A stretch of DNA of 64,000 nucleotides from Perkinsus chesapeaki (GCA_013115145.1 JAAPAO010000083.1:23035-87034); one strand, 5' to 3'. Shown: positions 35,894-47,752, numbered from the stretch's first letter. Translations and numbers: made by a program. The notes: generated by a model not told the origin, from the letters alone.

Positions 35894-37633
35894 ATGTTTC
35901 GAGTTTGTCTTGATAAATGTCGTAAAATTCATTTAAAGAGAGGGCTGAGCGGACGAGCATTGACGGTCGAGTTGTCAGCGTGCAGAAGTTCGGAGGAAAT
36001 AAGCGAAATAATTAAAAACAAGACTGACCGTTTCGAAGATACCCACTGGATCATCGCACTGCGAAGATTTGCCCACTTCAATTCCGAGGTCAAAACTCCA
36101 GACACTCGATTGGCGTTGAAGGTGTGCTTGTCTCTCCCGATCCGATCGCTCGATTTCCGAGCCGTTTCGGATATCATCTGGGCATTGGGGACGCTGGGCG
36201 TATCGAGGACGACAGCGCAACCATTCATCGACCAAGCAGTTCGCTTGGTGAGATTGTCAACGAGTCAGCCTCCACTGCAAAGGCTTGCGGCTTTACTGGT
36301 CGGGGTGGCTCGGGGGAAGTTCGAACGAGGGTGTCTCATGAGCGCGCTTGAAGGGAAAATGCGCATTGATAGGGATTGGTCCGGTAGAGATGTGAGTCTG
36401 TGCCTGTGGGCGTTGGGAAGATTCTCATACGAAGGACCTCTGGTCGACCTGTTCGCTGAATGGGTATCTAAGGTTGATGCGTGCAACATGAGTGAGCAAG
36501 ATTGGAGCTTGATACTTTTTAATTTGGGTCGGCTGGGACGGTTTGATTTGTCTCTGGTACCGTTGGCGAGTACTCGAATGAACGACTCTCGAAATGTTGC
36601 AACACTCCTCTGGTCCGCGGGCCAAGCCCAAGGCGGTGCGAAGATTCTCCAACGCGTTCTGAAGGACCATTACGAAGCCTTGTCAGATCGTTTGCTCCCA
36701 GCCGACATTCCGCAAGTGATGTGGGCGCTTGCTCGAGTAGACGGGTCGATGAGGTTGGGTTCCTTGGCGGTTCGGTTGGCTCAGAAATTAAGGGACGAGA
36801 ATTGGGTACCGATGAACAGACTTGAAGTCAACAACGTTGCGTATGGTCTCCACTGGTCGAGGGTAATGACAATGGACTGGTATGAGTGGCTGCATGGCTT
36901 GCTTAAACGCCATCTGGTCAAGTTGCCCACCAGAGATGTCGGCCCTGGGGTTGTCAGGGTAATTCCAGAATCGATTGTCGACGGAGCGAAGGAGCCTGTG
37001 ATGGTTTACACCTCCCTCGGCGGTGTTAGTATCGTCTACAAGCCCAACGCTTGGACTACAGAAATGACTCAAGAGTTCTTGGGAGAATCTTTGGTGCTTG
37101 CGCACCGTATAGATTTTGGGACGTCGGGTCCGCTGATGGGCACGGTGACTGAGGGAGAGGAGGCTGTCTTGGCCTTGCAGCAACAAGCTGGTTTGGTTGG
37201 TAAAAAATACCGATGCCTGGTCGAAGGGATTCTGATGGAAAAAGTGGGAGAGATTAATGCCCGCATTGAAAACCTGGAGACGTGGTGCGTGGTCTCGAGC
37301 GAAGGGAAGCCAGCGGTTACTCAGTACCGAGTTATTGAGGAGTTCCCCGGGGTCGGGGTGTCGCTGGTTCAATGTGAGCTGTTGAGTGGCAGGAAGCACC
37401 AAATTCGAGTGCATATGGCTTCGTTGGGCCACCCGCTCGTCGGCGATCCATGGTACAATTCAGAAACGAAATTGAAGCTGGAGGTGGGGAGAATTTTTTT
37501 ACACTGTCGCAGATTGGAGTGGATGGACCTGTATTCCACCAAAGAGCGGTATGGCGTTGAGGTGCCGCTACCGAGAGACCTCAGAGATATCTACGAGCAA
37601 GTTACGAAGGCTGAGATTGAAAGTCTGCAATGA
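35894..37633 (+). CDS. Helical-repeat (OPR/RAP-type) and RluA-family pseudouridine synthase fusion, intronless
   Basis: 579 residues with no introns, in contrast to its neighbours. The N-terminus MFRVCLDKCRKIHLKRG is basic and could target a mitochondrion or relict plastid. Residues about 35-330 hold repeated helical pairs (ALRRFAHFN, VSDIIWALGTLGVSR, VSLCLWALGRFSYEG, ATLLWSAGQA, IPQVMWALARVDG), typical of octotricopeptide-like RNA-binding repeats with the W-A-L-G core. From about residue 375 an RluA catalytic domain follows. HRIDFGTSGPL carries the catalytic aspartate of the HRLDxxTSG motif, then KYRCLVEG and LLSGRKHQIRVHMASLGHPL. The family converts uridine to pseudouridine in rRNA, tRNA or mRNA. 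The repeat domain presumably picks the RNA target, likely in an organelle. Confidence 0.85.
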   Translation: MFRVCLDKCRKIHLKRGLSGRALTVELSACRSSEEISEIIKNKTDRFEDTHWIIALRRFAHFNSEVKTPDTRLALKVCLSLPIRSLDFRAVSDIIWALGTLGVSRTTAQPFIDQAVRLVRLSTSQPPLQRLAALLVGVARGKFERGCLMSALEGKMRIDRDWSGRDVSLCLWALGRFSYEGPLVDLFAEWVSKVDACNMSEQDWSLILFNLGRLGRFDLSLVPLASTRMNDSRNVATLLWSAGQAQGGAKILQRVLKDHYEALSDRLLPADIPQVMWALARVDGSMRLGSLAVRLAQKLRDENWVPMNRLEVNNVAYGLHWSRVMTMDWYEWLHGLLKRHLVKLPTRDVGPGVVRVIPESIVDGAKEPVMVYTSLGGVSIVYKPNAWTTEMTQEFLGESLVLAHRIDFGTSGPLMGTVTEGEEAVLALQQQAGLVGKKYRCLVEGILMEKVGEINARIENLETWCVVSSEGKPAVTQYRVIEEFPGVGVSLVQCELLSGRKHQIRVHMASLGHPLVGDPWYNSETKLKLEVGRIFLHCRRLEWMDLYSTKERYGVEVPLPRDLRDIYEQVTKAEIESLQ

Positions 37634-38256
37634 CATGCCCTGTTTCTGGATGATGGCTTACTGTGTTCACAAGTGGGAGGATGATGTACATGGCACCTGA
37701 TGGCAAGGGGAGGGAGACAAATCTCACAAGAATCCGCTCGAGACACGTTGGACCACTAACAATGGTATACATCTCGCCCGTGAAAATTTTAGGGCTGAGG
37801 AGTTTAAGTTGGAATTAGTTGATGATATGGAAATGGTTTATAATAGAAGTGGCATTAAAGTGTTGAGAATGTCACTTATAAGTGCAATTTCCAACACTGT
37901 TATTAAGAGTACGTCCGCTGCTGTAAAAGAAGTATATTTTACTGACTGGAGTTGAGTCCCTTGTTACCTCATGTCGCTGTGTGATGGTAGGAGCATCGTT
38001 GGCGAGTGAGTGCATCATTTGTCAAGATGGATAGCGCACTTGTATGACCAAAGAAACATCGCCTATCGTTAGGGCTATCTTCGGCAATGTTTTAAGTACT
38101 GGTTAATCAAGGGCCTTGATTCAAGGCTGTGGAGATATGCACCACAGTGAAATGTTGAGGATCCTTACCCTCAGTCTGGGTTCTGTTATCATCGCGAATC
38201 ACACTGCTGGAGGGTAGATGGTATTGTTATCAGCCCCCCCTTTATTCTTCCCTAAT
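37634..38256. other. Spacer between the pseudouridine synthase and YJU2
   Basis: No open frame of note. Presumably 3' UTR and promoter. Confidence 0.6.
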
Positions 38257-41200
38257 ATGACTGAGCGTAAGGTTATGAATAAATACTACCCTCCGGACTT
38301 CGATCCGTCCAAGCTCTTACCGATGAGAATGGTCAAGAAACCGAGAGTGGAACAGAAAGGTGAGGGAACTTTCTGACACCTCTAGCTGCTGAGTTGAGCA
38401 TCAGGCCCGAAGTGCATGAATATCCGAATGATGCTGCCGTTCTCAATGTGTTGCAGTCACTGCGGAGAGTATCTTTACATTGCAACCAAGTTCAACAGCC
38501 GGTAATCGGAAGGTCTCTGGTTCGATTCCTGGTAAGGACATCTTTTTAGGTGCCAAAAACTGCCAGAGAAGAGCTCTCTAGGATTAAACGTTTATAGATT
38601 CTATGGGAAATGCAAGCATTGTTTAGGTGAGAATATACCAGTTTTGGAATATACGTATGAAGTCCTTTAGGAAGACGACGAAAAATTAGGGAAGTTTCAC
38701 AAAAATTGAGGAAATTTCGCGAAGGAAATTCCCCTAAAACTAGGAATTTTTTTGGTATCACAAGGCCATGATTTAGACGGAGCAAGAAAATCGCTGTTCT
38801 TCGCTAATGAGGTATATCGGATACACTGACGATGCATGGTTCAAGCTAAGATACATTTTTGTTATTTCTCAGGCGAATTCACCTTTCGCACTGATCCCGA
38901 GCACTCTGATTACGTCCTGGAGACCGGCGGCACACGAACGTGAGTTTCATGCGTATTGTGCGAATTGTTACATTTAATAGAATGAACAAGAACGACTGCA
39001 GGTGTTGCTATTAACAAAAGTATCCGGGTTGGCGAGTCAAAACGTAGCTCTGAGTAGCGGACAAGAAATTCAGCTTTTTTGCAACGGAAAACGAGGATTG
39101 TACGCAGTTGATAAGGAGCCATGAGAAAGGGAATATTCAAGCTAGTGAGAAATGGCGCTGTGCAGTGTGCAAGCACACGGTAACTTATGCTGCCGACGTG
39201 AGGCGAGTCAGGAGAAAACTCAGTGTCTTGGGGAGCAACTTGGAACCGTTTAGAGACGTTTCCGTACTCGGATCTCAACGAAGAGATTTTGCCCGTCAGG
39301 TACGAAGGCTTCAAGGATGCCGACTTCGCCGAGGCTGAGGTGTCCCATAGGAAAACTGGAGAAGAGAATGGTAGGTTTGAGGGTGTTGACAGTGGGTGTA
39401 GCTAGAGGTGTCAGAATCCGAAACTAAGGCCATGGAGAATAGGATTTATGATACAGCGGAGGAAATGCGACGGTTGGATGAATTGGATGAACTGAAGGCA
39501 GTTAATCGAAGGTGAGGGATAGTAGGGACGTGAAATGTTAACAAATACACTTCATTTTGCGTTCTTATTTTACCTATAGTAAAAAAAGAAAATCATTATT
39601 GGTAACCACTTTAAACGCTTCAAAACGCCACGGCACAAGAAGCCTGTAGGGTTGGAGGAATTGTCAGGGGGGGCAGAAGCGGTAGTGAAGGAAGCCACGG
39701 GAGGATGAGCTCCGCGTCACGACATGTATAAAAAGACTGGGGGGATATCTGAGCGGTTAGTGCAAATTTGTGCATGCCTCAGGCAAGCTCAGCGGGATGA
39801 TTTAATCTCCACAGCGTTGGACAAGCTCTTTGATGGTGACGTGTCGGGTCCTGGCGGCAGCAGTTCATCGGGTGTTAAGGGGGAGAAGAAGGAGGAGGAT
39901 GGTGTGAAGAAGGAGGAAGGAGATACAGAGGAGGAGGAGGCAAAGGCGAATGATAAAGGTGAGAATGGCGCAGATCATTATCTAATCTCAGGAACAAAAG
40001 TAGGGGCTGATGTGGTCGATTTCTTGTGTCATGAAACGTTTACGAGTCTCTTATGCCTACACAACATCAATTTTCGATTTTCTCAATTTTCGATTCCTTC
40101 AATTATAGCGTTTTCTCGCATTTGCCTGATAAACTTGGACGCGCAATGTGCTACTCGGGGATCAGAATTTCTTCGTAGAGCAGAGATATGAAGACCATTA
40201 TAGGAGATAATCATGTTACTAAGAAACTTAAAAAATATCCCCCTTGGAACGTTCGGTGGTCCTCTGTGGCTTCTTGCAAGTAACCATTTGAAAAGATTTG
40301 GTGGGCGATACTGGAATCGCTATTAAGGGGGATATTTCTGGTTTAAATTATAAGAATATGCGTTAATGAATATGCAATACACATATGAACAATGGCCTTG
40401 TGTTGCTTTAACTTTTCAACAACTACCATTCATTTACAACATCCTCTAACTAACTTTTGATCAATCGTGTCATTAATAGCATTTACATCCTTAGTGATCG
40501 ATGTTGGTATCAAATGTAATAATTTAGTAACGTACATAGTTTATTTGCCAATGCTCATACAGTATGAGTCATACTGATGGATGGACTGACGGTGCCTCCA
40601 ATGGATCTTCTGCGATTACCAAGGAAGGCAGTATCTGAGAATTTCGAACGGCGTCGCATGGTTTCGATTTGACACGTCATACGTTGGAACAGGAAATGTT
40701 TTTATTGGCTTAGATGCCGCTGTGGCCGAGGCAGTGTTCAAGGGTGACATAGAATGGGAACGGGTCGAAGTTATATCTGATTCGGAGGATGAGGATAAGG
40801 AAGAGGAGAAATCGTCGGCAAAGGAGGTGGGAAATATCGAATAACCTGGCATCTACTCTGTATCACATGAAGTGCTGGGCATCGTCTGTCATCATTATGT
40901 TATTACTCTCTCCTTAGCCCACGCCTCCACCAGTTCATATAGCCGATGAGATTGAGGCAGCAGCTGCTAAACGGAAAGCATCTATGCCACATATGGTATT
41001 CAAGGCAAAGCCTAAAAAGAAGGCAAAGGTTGCGACACCGACTGCTGAAGGTAAGGGGATCGCAGGTTCGAATCCCGGCTGGAGAACCTCGATATTAGTG
41101 CTTTCCATACTCGTTTCGAATGTCATTGATAGCACAGTCATCCGAAGTGAAGTATCTGGTGACCACTGGGCACTGCCCTGGATTCATACCTCTGTCAGTT

Positions 41201-41519
41201 TGATCTGTTATGCTTTCACTGCTAGGAAGTATCAAGCACCCCCCCCAATTGAATGGAGACTTTATCTTTTCCTTGGTATCTCTTTCACTAGCTGGGCATC
41301 GAAAAACACTTTCCGATCACGTTCCCGAATCACAATTTTTATCTTGGTATCCGGAGAAAATTCCCGTACTGCATGTCCGCATCATTCGTAATACGCAAGG
41401 AAGTTGTCGGAAAGTTGGGATCACTATTGTTGTTTTCAGCGCCTCCTGTGAGCCTGGGAGCAGCCTTGGGTGGGTACGGCTCGTCGAGTAGTGACAGTGG
41501 CTCGAGCGGTGGTGATTGA
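38257..41519 (+). CDS. YJU2: YJU2/CCDC94-like splicing factor (CWC16 family), multi-exon
   Basis: Known role: a spliceosome factor needed for the first transesterification step, nuclear. Exon 1 (38257-38359) MTERKVMNKYYPPDFDPSKL is the family N-terminal signature. Next is MLPFSMCCSHCGEYLYIATK (first zinc CxxC, near 38430-38490), then SSLGLNVYRFYGKCKHCL (second CxxC, near 38570-38629) and EFTFRTDPEHSDYVLETGG (38874-38940). A conserved charged exon, ETKAMENRIYDTAEEMRRLD, lies near 39407-39510. Then come QRDDLISTALDKLFDGDV and an acidic exon (39724 on), VFIGLDAAVAEAVFKGDIEW (near 40689-40827) and PTPPPVHIADEIEAAAAKRK (40919-41051). The Ser/Gly-rich end GGYGSSSSDSGSSGGD stops at 41519. A frame at 39223-39400 may be another exon, but does not resemble the family. 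Confidence 0.85.
38491..38538 (+). ncRNA. tRNA 3'-half-like sequence forming a whole 48-nt YJU2 intron
   Basis: The intron reads GTAATCGGAAGGTCTCTGGT followed by TCGATTCCTGGTAAGGACA and TCTTTTTAG. CTGGTTCGATTCCTGG is a T-arm with loop, and AAGGACA could be an acceptor 3' strand. The flanking exons encode FNSR and CQKLPEKSSLGL, so a 5' tRNA half is absent. Confidence 0.5.
41045..41085 (+). ncRNA. tRNA 3'-half-like sequence at the start of another YJU2 intron
   Basis: Directly after the donor, GTAAGGGGATCGCAGGTTCG is followed by AATCCCGGCTGGAGA. The loop TTCGAAT and flanking bases match a tRNA T-arm. The exon before it encodes KKAKVATPTAEG. Confidence 0.45.
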
Positions 41520-42798
41520 TAAATCATTATTTATGACGATCAGTACCATATGGACGTTTCATTTTGTGATACACAATTACAGTGTTAGTTAATTTGTCCT
41601 TTGTCCATACACGTGTAATCTTTCCCCGAAGAAGACGTTCCGATTGAGAGGTATTGTTTGCCAAGTGTGATGCACTTCCTCTGTTGGGCAAAGGGACAAC
41701 AATCGCTCATCACTTGCCCAGTCTTAAACATGCAAGGCGTTTGTCATAGGGCAATGAAAATTCCGAAGCTTAACTCGCAAAATTCGGTGCGTGCCGCCCG
41801 CCAAGGTAAATACAGTCTTTACGACTTCAAAAGTCGAATGCAATGCGCAAAAAGGACTGCGAAGTAGTTTTCAATGTAACTCGCTGAATGTTGTTTTGCT
41901 GGCCGAAAACTGTTGGTGGGCGAGGCTAGCACTCCCACGTCAGTCATAGTGAGTACGAGGCGACGTGGTGAGTCTTTCAATGTGTTCCTTTATGCACAAC
42001 TTGTGTGGCAGATGGAACATAGTAACGAAACTTCATAGAGCATTTCATTTTCTTTGCGCCTGGCATTTGCGCAGATGCTGTTTCCTGCCTGAAGTGAGCG
42101 CCGGCATACACATATTTGATCGTAACCGTGATCGATGCTATGGCTCGACAATCGCCGACTCTAGTGACACTATCGCAACGGCATTCCACGGAGAGGTGCT
42201 CAATGTAGAGGCAAAACAGCTCGGAGCTTGAGACTCGGAATGTTGCGAAGCATGATTTGCGCGGCCCTAAATCACCGTACGCGTGCGCACGTGGCTGGTC
42301 CACGAATGGCCAGAAATACTTGATAGTGTTGATACCCGTAGCCGAGGCGAGCTACATACGAGAGGTGTATAGATAGATATACGACGTGAGCTGAAGATGA
42401 AGGTACGTCAGATGATGGGATATAGGAAAGAGCTTTTTAGCATGTCAGGCTTCTATTTCAATGCGCACGCGTGCAGGGCTGGCCACAGAAGCTAAGGAGA
42501 ATCCATTACGGAGTTCATAGCTTGCTTGAGTTCTCACAGCAGCTCGCAGTTTATGTCTCCCTACGGAGTTTTTTGATGAGCTTTGCTGCATACACGCTTT
42601 TCTAAATAGTAAATAGTTTATTTTCCTTTGCGGCTGTTCTCTCAACGCTGTGGTAAATGTATGGAGGCAGGAATCTTCACGTTGCGCAAGATGCTTGTCT
42701 CTCAATCAGATTACTGTCCCTTAGGATACTTTTCCACGCTGAAGCTGAAGCTAGATTTAACAGCAGTTATCACTCCACTCACAGTTCTCTAAAGCAGC
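41520..42798. other. Spacer upstream of the acid phosphatase gene
   Basis: Several short frames (41658-41867, 41965-42231) without recognisable content. Treated as intergenic. Confidence 0.5.
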
Positions 42799-44746
42799 AT
42801 GATGTTTCCTCGTGCCTACCTAGCCCTAGCAGTGGTCATCGCCGCCTCCGCTGCCCCGATGGCCGAGGGGTCCTTCCCAGAGGAGAACCCTATGTATTAC
42901 TGCCACACTGATATGAGCTGGGGAGAGATACCGAAGCGTATTGATAACCCATGCGCGAAGCCGGTAAGTTGGTGCTCGAGTTTGATTGGTCAGAAGACTC
43001 TCATCCCAGAAAAAAGTGATGGTATTTGGTCGACATGGCGCTAGAGTCCTCACTAGAGACCTCAAATGTTGGGAGGGTGATGATACTGAGTGAGCCTCCT
43101 CGGTATCTAGACTGCCATTCCATTTGCCCTTCTCAGGTATATGTGTCCAGTCGCCACGTATTATGGGTTTATTAATAGTCCGTCCGAGGGCACCGGCCCT
43201 GGATGGACTAGACTGGCAGGAAAGCGAATGATGTTGAAGGGGAACTGCACATACGGTGAGGAATCTTAGGTTGATTAGCGCATAGCACTAGTGCGTCAGG
43301 GCAAGTTGTTGAGCCTGGCATCCAGCAGCACTTTTTGAATGGCCAGGAACTGAGAAAGGCTTATGCCGAACCGCTTCGCCTTGGAGAGGTAGATCGGTTA
43401 GTTTTAAGCCTTCTCCTAAAATTATGGACTTCATTTAGGCACCCTTGGAGCCTAAAGTTATGTTTCGATCGACTGAGTTCACCAGAACTATTCACAGTGC
43501 GCAAGCATTGGCAATGGGGCTCTTCCCAAATGTTCACAAATGTACGTATTTGGAGACCATCTCCTGCTGGAGTAGTTTTATTTGTCTTCAGATGGACCCG
43601 ACAAGCTTAACATAGTCATTAACGACTTGGATGTTGATTCCATGACTCCCAAGCCGAGAGTGAGTCGTTAAGTTAGTATGGTGTTGTTGCACCCCTTATA
43701 GGTCTGCCCTCGGCTTGGAAACTCTCTGGAGGATTTTCTCAAGTCTCCTGAAGCCATAAACCGGACGGATAGCACTCGAATTGAGCGTCAATTCATCGGC
43801 CTTACCAGCGGTCGTTATAATGAGTTCAACACCAACGACCCGACTAAGATGGACGGTCTTTATTCGGGAATGCTGGTAAGGTGCTCATCCGCTAGCTGGG
43901 CTCGCCTCTCTGTGAGTTTATAATGTATACAGAGCTTGGTTAGACTGTCCAATCTGTGAAGATGGGGATCCAATCTGGTTTCATGCTTCCACTGTGACGT
44001 TCATTTCCCTGTTCTGCATTCAGGACTGTCTTATGAGCCACATCTGTTCTACAGTCCCGAGCACTTCCCGAACTGTTCCTTATGGACTGGGTGAGGGCAG
44101 CTATCTTCTCAAGAGCATATCTGATGATGCGACGTAAGAGCATTTCCTCTGCCCGAATATGATGTTATCAAATTAGCTACTGGGACCTATTGCAGTATAA
44201 CTCTTCAGCCGAAACTCGCCGTCTAGCATTTGGCCCGTTGATCCAAGTACCTGCACTTCATCGCTCCACTATTGACTATCCTATTTTAGGATGTTCTCGA
44301 GGACCTTGACCTTCGAGAAAGACGTCTATCTGTTTACATTGGCCACGACACTGGTCCGACTAGCGTCTTCACCTCCGCTCTGGACCTGACATGTACATTT
44401 ATAGGTACACTTTATGTGACACTCTCTTTTCTTAGGGCTGGATTCTCGCCATAAATGCGCCAATTATTGGCCACCATTCGCCACGATGCTCATTCTTGAA
44501 GTCTACGACGACAGGCAAGTTCGCTGGCTGTATAATGGTAGAGTCGCATCAGTTGATGCCATCGACGAGTGCCGCGGGAAGTGAGTCGCACTTGAATGGA
44601 ATCTTGGAGTAATTCACAAACTTAGGGAGACCTGCAGTTTCGACTCGATGTATGAGTACTTGGCAAGGATGATTCCGAGCGAGGCCGAATGCAACGGACC
44701 TCCTGTTCTGGGACATGGCCATTTGAGGTCATCTTCTACCAACTGA
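42799..44746 (+). CDS. Secreted histidine acid phosphatase-like protein, multi-exon
   Basis: Start MMFPRAYLALAVVIAASAAP is a signal peptide. Exons: 42799-42963; about 43139-43255 (CPVATYYGFINSPSEGTGPG, ending KGNCTY); about 43305-43389 (GIQQHFLNGQELRKAYAEPL, matching the conserved GxLTxxGxxQHxxxGxxLRxxY region); then DKLNIVINDLDVDSMTPKPR, 43701-43878 (CPRLGNSLEDFLKSPEAINR), and LSYEPHLFYSPEHFPNCSLW. The exon near 44289 has RRLSVYIGHDTGPTSVFTS, where HD is the proton-donor motif of histidine acid phosphatases. It is followed by NYWPPFATMLILEVYDD and VRWLYNGR, and the gene ends HLRSSSTN. The usual RHGxRxP nucleophile motif is not found in the frame I followed; a frame across 43139 reads VSSRH and then stops. 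It may be catalytically dead, or the exon 1/2 junction is not as I modelled it. Confidence 0.75.
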
Positions 44747-45290
44747 GTTTATTACATTCCAGTTTTGCTGCTCAAGTAGCGATCTATGTTTGACTTTCCC
44801 AATCAAGTTTATCGTTCAATCCTCGAATCCTTGAGTTGGTAAATCTACCAAACCCAACGCGGTTGCTGAGGACTTGGCAGTGTCAGTTGTTAAAGTCTCT
44901 ACTATTGTCAAGTACCCAATTGTTAAAGTTCTATTGTCAAATTACAAGCAAACTTGGATTCACAGGCCAACAGCCCAATACATGACCCCATTTACTGCTC
45001 AAGAAGACTGAACTGGACTGAAGCTCGATCTCGAAGTCGGGGACCAAAAAAATGCCGTCAAATCATGTCTCTAGAGAAGACTAGCATCGCTACCAAAGAA
45101 CCGAAAAAATAGTAAAATAGCAAGACCTGGTAACTATACCGAATGTCCAACGACTATGCTAGACTCATTTGGAAGATATTCCATAGGTTAGATGACGTAC
45201 ATACAGGCCTTGCCAGTCTCACCGAAAGCCGAGTAGCTAATACAGACGGCACCCGGAGCACAGGGCTGAAGAGAAATATCAATAAGCGGC
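44747..45290. other. Convergent spacer
   Basis: Between the plus-strand phosphatase and the minus-strand secreted gene. No coding signal seen. Confidence 0.6.
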
Positions 45291-45828
45291 TTCATCGGAG
45301 ATATTCTTGTATCACCTCGCTACTGCAGTCCAGCAGGCATCGATGTAGGATATCACTACAGAAGGGAGTAGTTGCAGTGCCTTGTGGCGCAGCAGGGCTT
45401 GTTGGGTCACAGAGCGGCGCACAAACCATGTAACCGACGTCAGGGCTCTGTTCAATGTTGATGAATATGAGCTCACGATTGTCTGTGTATTACATATTGA
45501 GCAAACTTATTCTGCCCATCAGGGCAGAAGCAAGGTCCCACGAACTTTTCATGACGTCTATCATAACCACATATATCCTCTGGTCTCCCATAGTAAGACA
45601 CACCTGTTGATAGGAATGACGACACTTAACAGTCAGGTTACCCTTACCGTCGACCATCTCCGTATTGTTAATATGATCTACAGCATTATATCTGAAAGGA
45701 ACACCTTCATGAGCCATTGGGCCAGTGAATCTTACAAGGAGGCATTCCTCAGAAATCCGATTTCGTCGGAAAGGGCCCCGAGGGTGACCATCATCAGCGA
45801 ATTGATGCGAATCAGAGCCATTACACGA
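45283..45828 (-). CDS. Small secreted cysteine-containing protein, spliced
   Basis: Start MALIRINSLMMVTLGALSDE at about 45828 is signal-peptide-like. A donor at TT/GTAAGATTC joins an acceptor TTTCAG to YNAVDHINNTEMVDGKGNLT and VKCRHSYQQ. A further exon reads SPDVGYMVCAPLCDPTSPAA and FCSDILHRCLLDCSSE. The last stretch has six cysteines. The plus-strand frame over the same bases (45382-45837) is, in my view, a shadow. Family unknown; it could belong to the same broad class of exported proteins as the gene at 24.6 kb, but the cysteine spacing differs. Confidence 0.5.
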
Positions 45829-45849
45829 AATAAGTGAAAAATGCCTTCT

Positions 45850-47660
45850 AGTTCATCGATGCTGCTACGATAGGCTGCCTGGCTTCCCCGCGGTGACATA
45901 GCGCTTCACTGGAGCGGCGCTGAGCGCCGCGCTTCATACAGGGTCAAATTCCCCTTCCGATGGGAGGGGAATACCCTCCGACCATCTGGCCTGCCCCTTC
46001 CTGTAGAAGAAGGGTTTGTAGAACAAGCCTGGTATGTTAGTGTCTCGAAGCGAAAAGCTTTGTACAGAGCTCGTAAGATATTGATTACTCATGTTAACTC
46101 TTCAGCAATCGGCTACTCGATAAACTTTTTGGCACACAATAGCCTAGACTCCAAACTATAGAGTAAAACCTATACATGGAGCGAATATACATCAATCGAC
46201 GATCGAAACTACCAGCGGAAACTTCCCGGTGAGTCAGCCCACCATAGTGGTAGGCTGAGTATGAGCTCACAGTACCAGCCCATACGCCCCCCTCCGAAGA
46301 AACCTGGACCCCTCCCGAACATAGAATCCTGTACTGTATAAAACCCTGGAGCGACTCCAGGGACAGTCTACGATGGGGTGTATTGAGGCTTTGAAGATGT
46401 GCTCGGCCATGGAGTATCAGTTGTACCTCAATCCGATGACTCAATTGTGAACCCTGCCGGGCGTAACTGTGACTCAGCAATTCTGGGTCAAGTTTCTGCG
46501 CGTGACTAATAGCGGTAGTGACCCCGCCAAGGAGCGATTCTGCGGAGTGACGTGGGACACTTTGGCAGCGTCGCGTTGTGGTTGTTTGGATGAGATATAA
46601 CTGATTCCAACCGTTGGCTTATTCCCCTTGTGGCTTAGCAAAAGGACGAGTAGTAGTCTGGTTACTCTCCGAGCCTCCTTCTGCGAGTACACGGTCAAAG
46701 GCATTCCACACGAAATTAAAGTCCACAAATTTGGGACAAGCATTGACTTGGGAAACTGGCGCCACTTGAGAAACTACTGCCAATACTCTCAGTGGAAGCG
46801 AATTCCAGCAAGGCTTTCACTCCGGCTCTTGAGAGCCCGGACACCTAACTCGGTTTCGATGTCTTATTCGATTATCTCGAGAAATACTGTAATTGCCAAG
46901 GGCAGTTCAAGCCCTGGCGGCATAAGTAGTCAGTTACGTTGGCAAAAGCAGTACTGCTTTGCGTAAAGAACCTAGTACATACTCATAAATAGTTCTCGAA
47001 TGTATATACAAAATTTGACTCGCTGGAGTCATATACCCGAAAGTTCTAATGAAACCCTTATTGATACATTATGTGGTAGTTCGCTTTCCCTAATGCAGTA
47101 TTGATAGCACTGCACACATTTACCGACTATGCTTCCATAGCCTTCGCCACCCACTAGGTGGGCTATATGATATTATGGGTCGTGAGGATTCCTGGGATGC
47201 TGGCAAATTTGAACTGTTTTGGCTGAACTACAACCTCCTCAGCCCTGTCGCATCTTCAGCACCCCGAACTGAAGTGGTGACACGCTGAGGAGCGTAATAG
47301 TTCATGTAGCACCACTAAAACTCTGAAAAATATGCACAGGTTACTCGAGCTAAAGTAAAAAAAACTATGAAAACTCGCCGAGGCTCTTCGTGGACTACGC
47401 ATGTGAAGGTCCAGCCTGGCCGCTGATAAAAGAAATGTTCGCCCCAAAGATGTTCGAGGCGGGAAAGTGCCCGACTCTAATCATCTAATCTCGTCAATGT
47501 ACCATGTTTCGAAGCCTAAGGGCTTACCCCCTGACTTGGAGGTTTACCCTGACGAACACTACTCGCATTACGAGTCGGAAACGCTATTAGAGTCAAGTAC
47601 TATAATAGCGAAATTGGATGATCTCTTACACAATCTTGACCCCAATCCAAAGACATAAGA
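45850..47660 (+). other. Region with decayed coding-like fragments
   Basis: Pieces such as GLYDIMGREDSWDAGKFELF (about 47164-47223) and KPKGLPPDLEVYPDEHYSHY (about 47515-47575, ending at 47658) read like protein but are separated by stops and shifts. Possibly a retroelement or dead gene. An 8-1-8 palindrome lies at 45914-45930. Confidence 0.3.
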
Positions 47661-47752
47661 AGCTTCGTAAAAAGGCGGCCTGTTTAGCCAAAAAAAGGTC
47701 AACTAATCATTATTCTCATTAAGCATGACCAAGTGGGAGATGACTACGTAGA

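Noticed and set aside
35612-35932. 106-codon minus-strand frame before the pseudouridine synthase
   Set aside because: Overlaps the plus-strand 5' region; no domain, and no splice or start context in its favour.
36788-37432. 214-codon minus-strand open frame
   Set aside because: It lies wholly inside the pseudouridine synthase coding sequence, is rich in His/Gln/Asn from mirrored codons, and has no domain.
45382-45837. 151-codon plus-strand gene
   Set aside because: The minus strand over the same bases gives a signal-peptide-like start, splice sites and a six-cysteine exon, which explains the sequence better.
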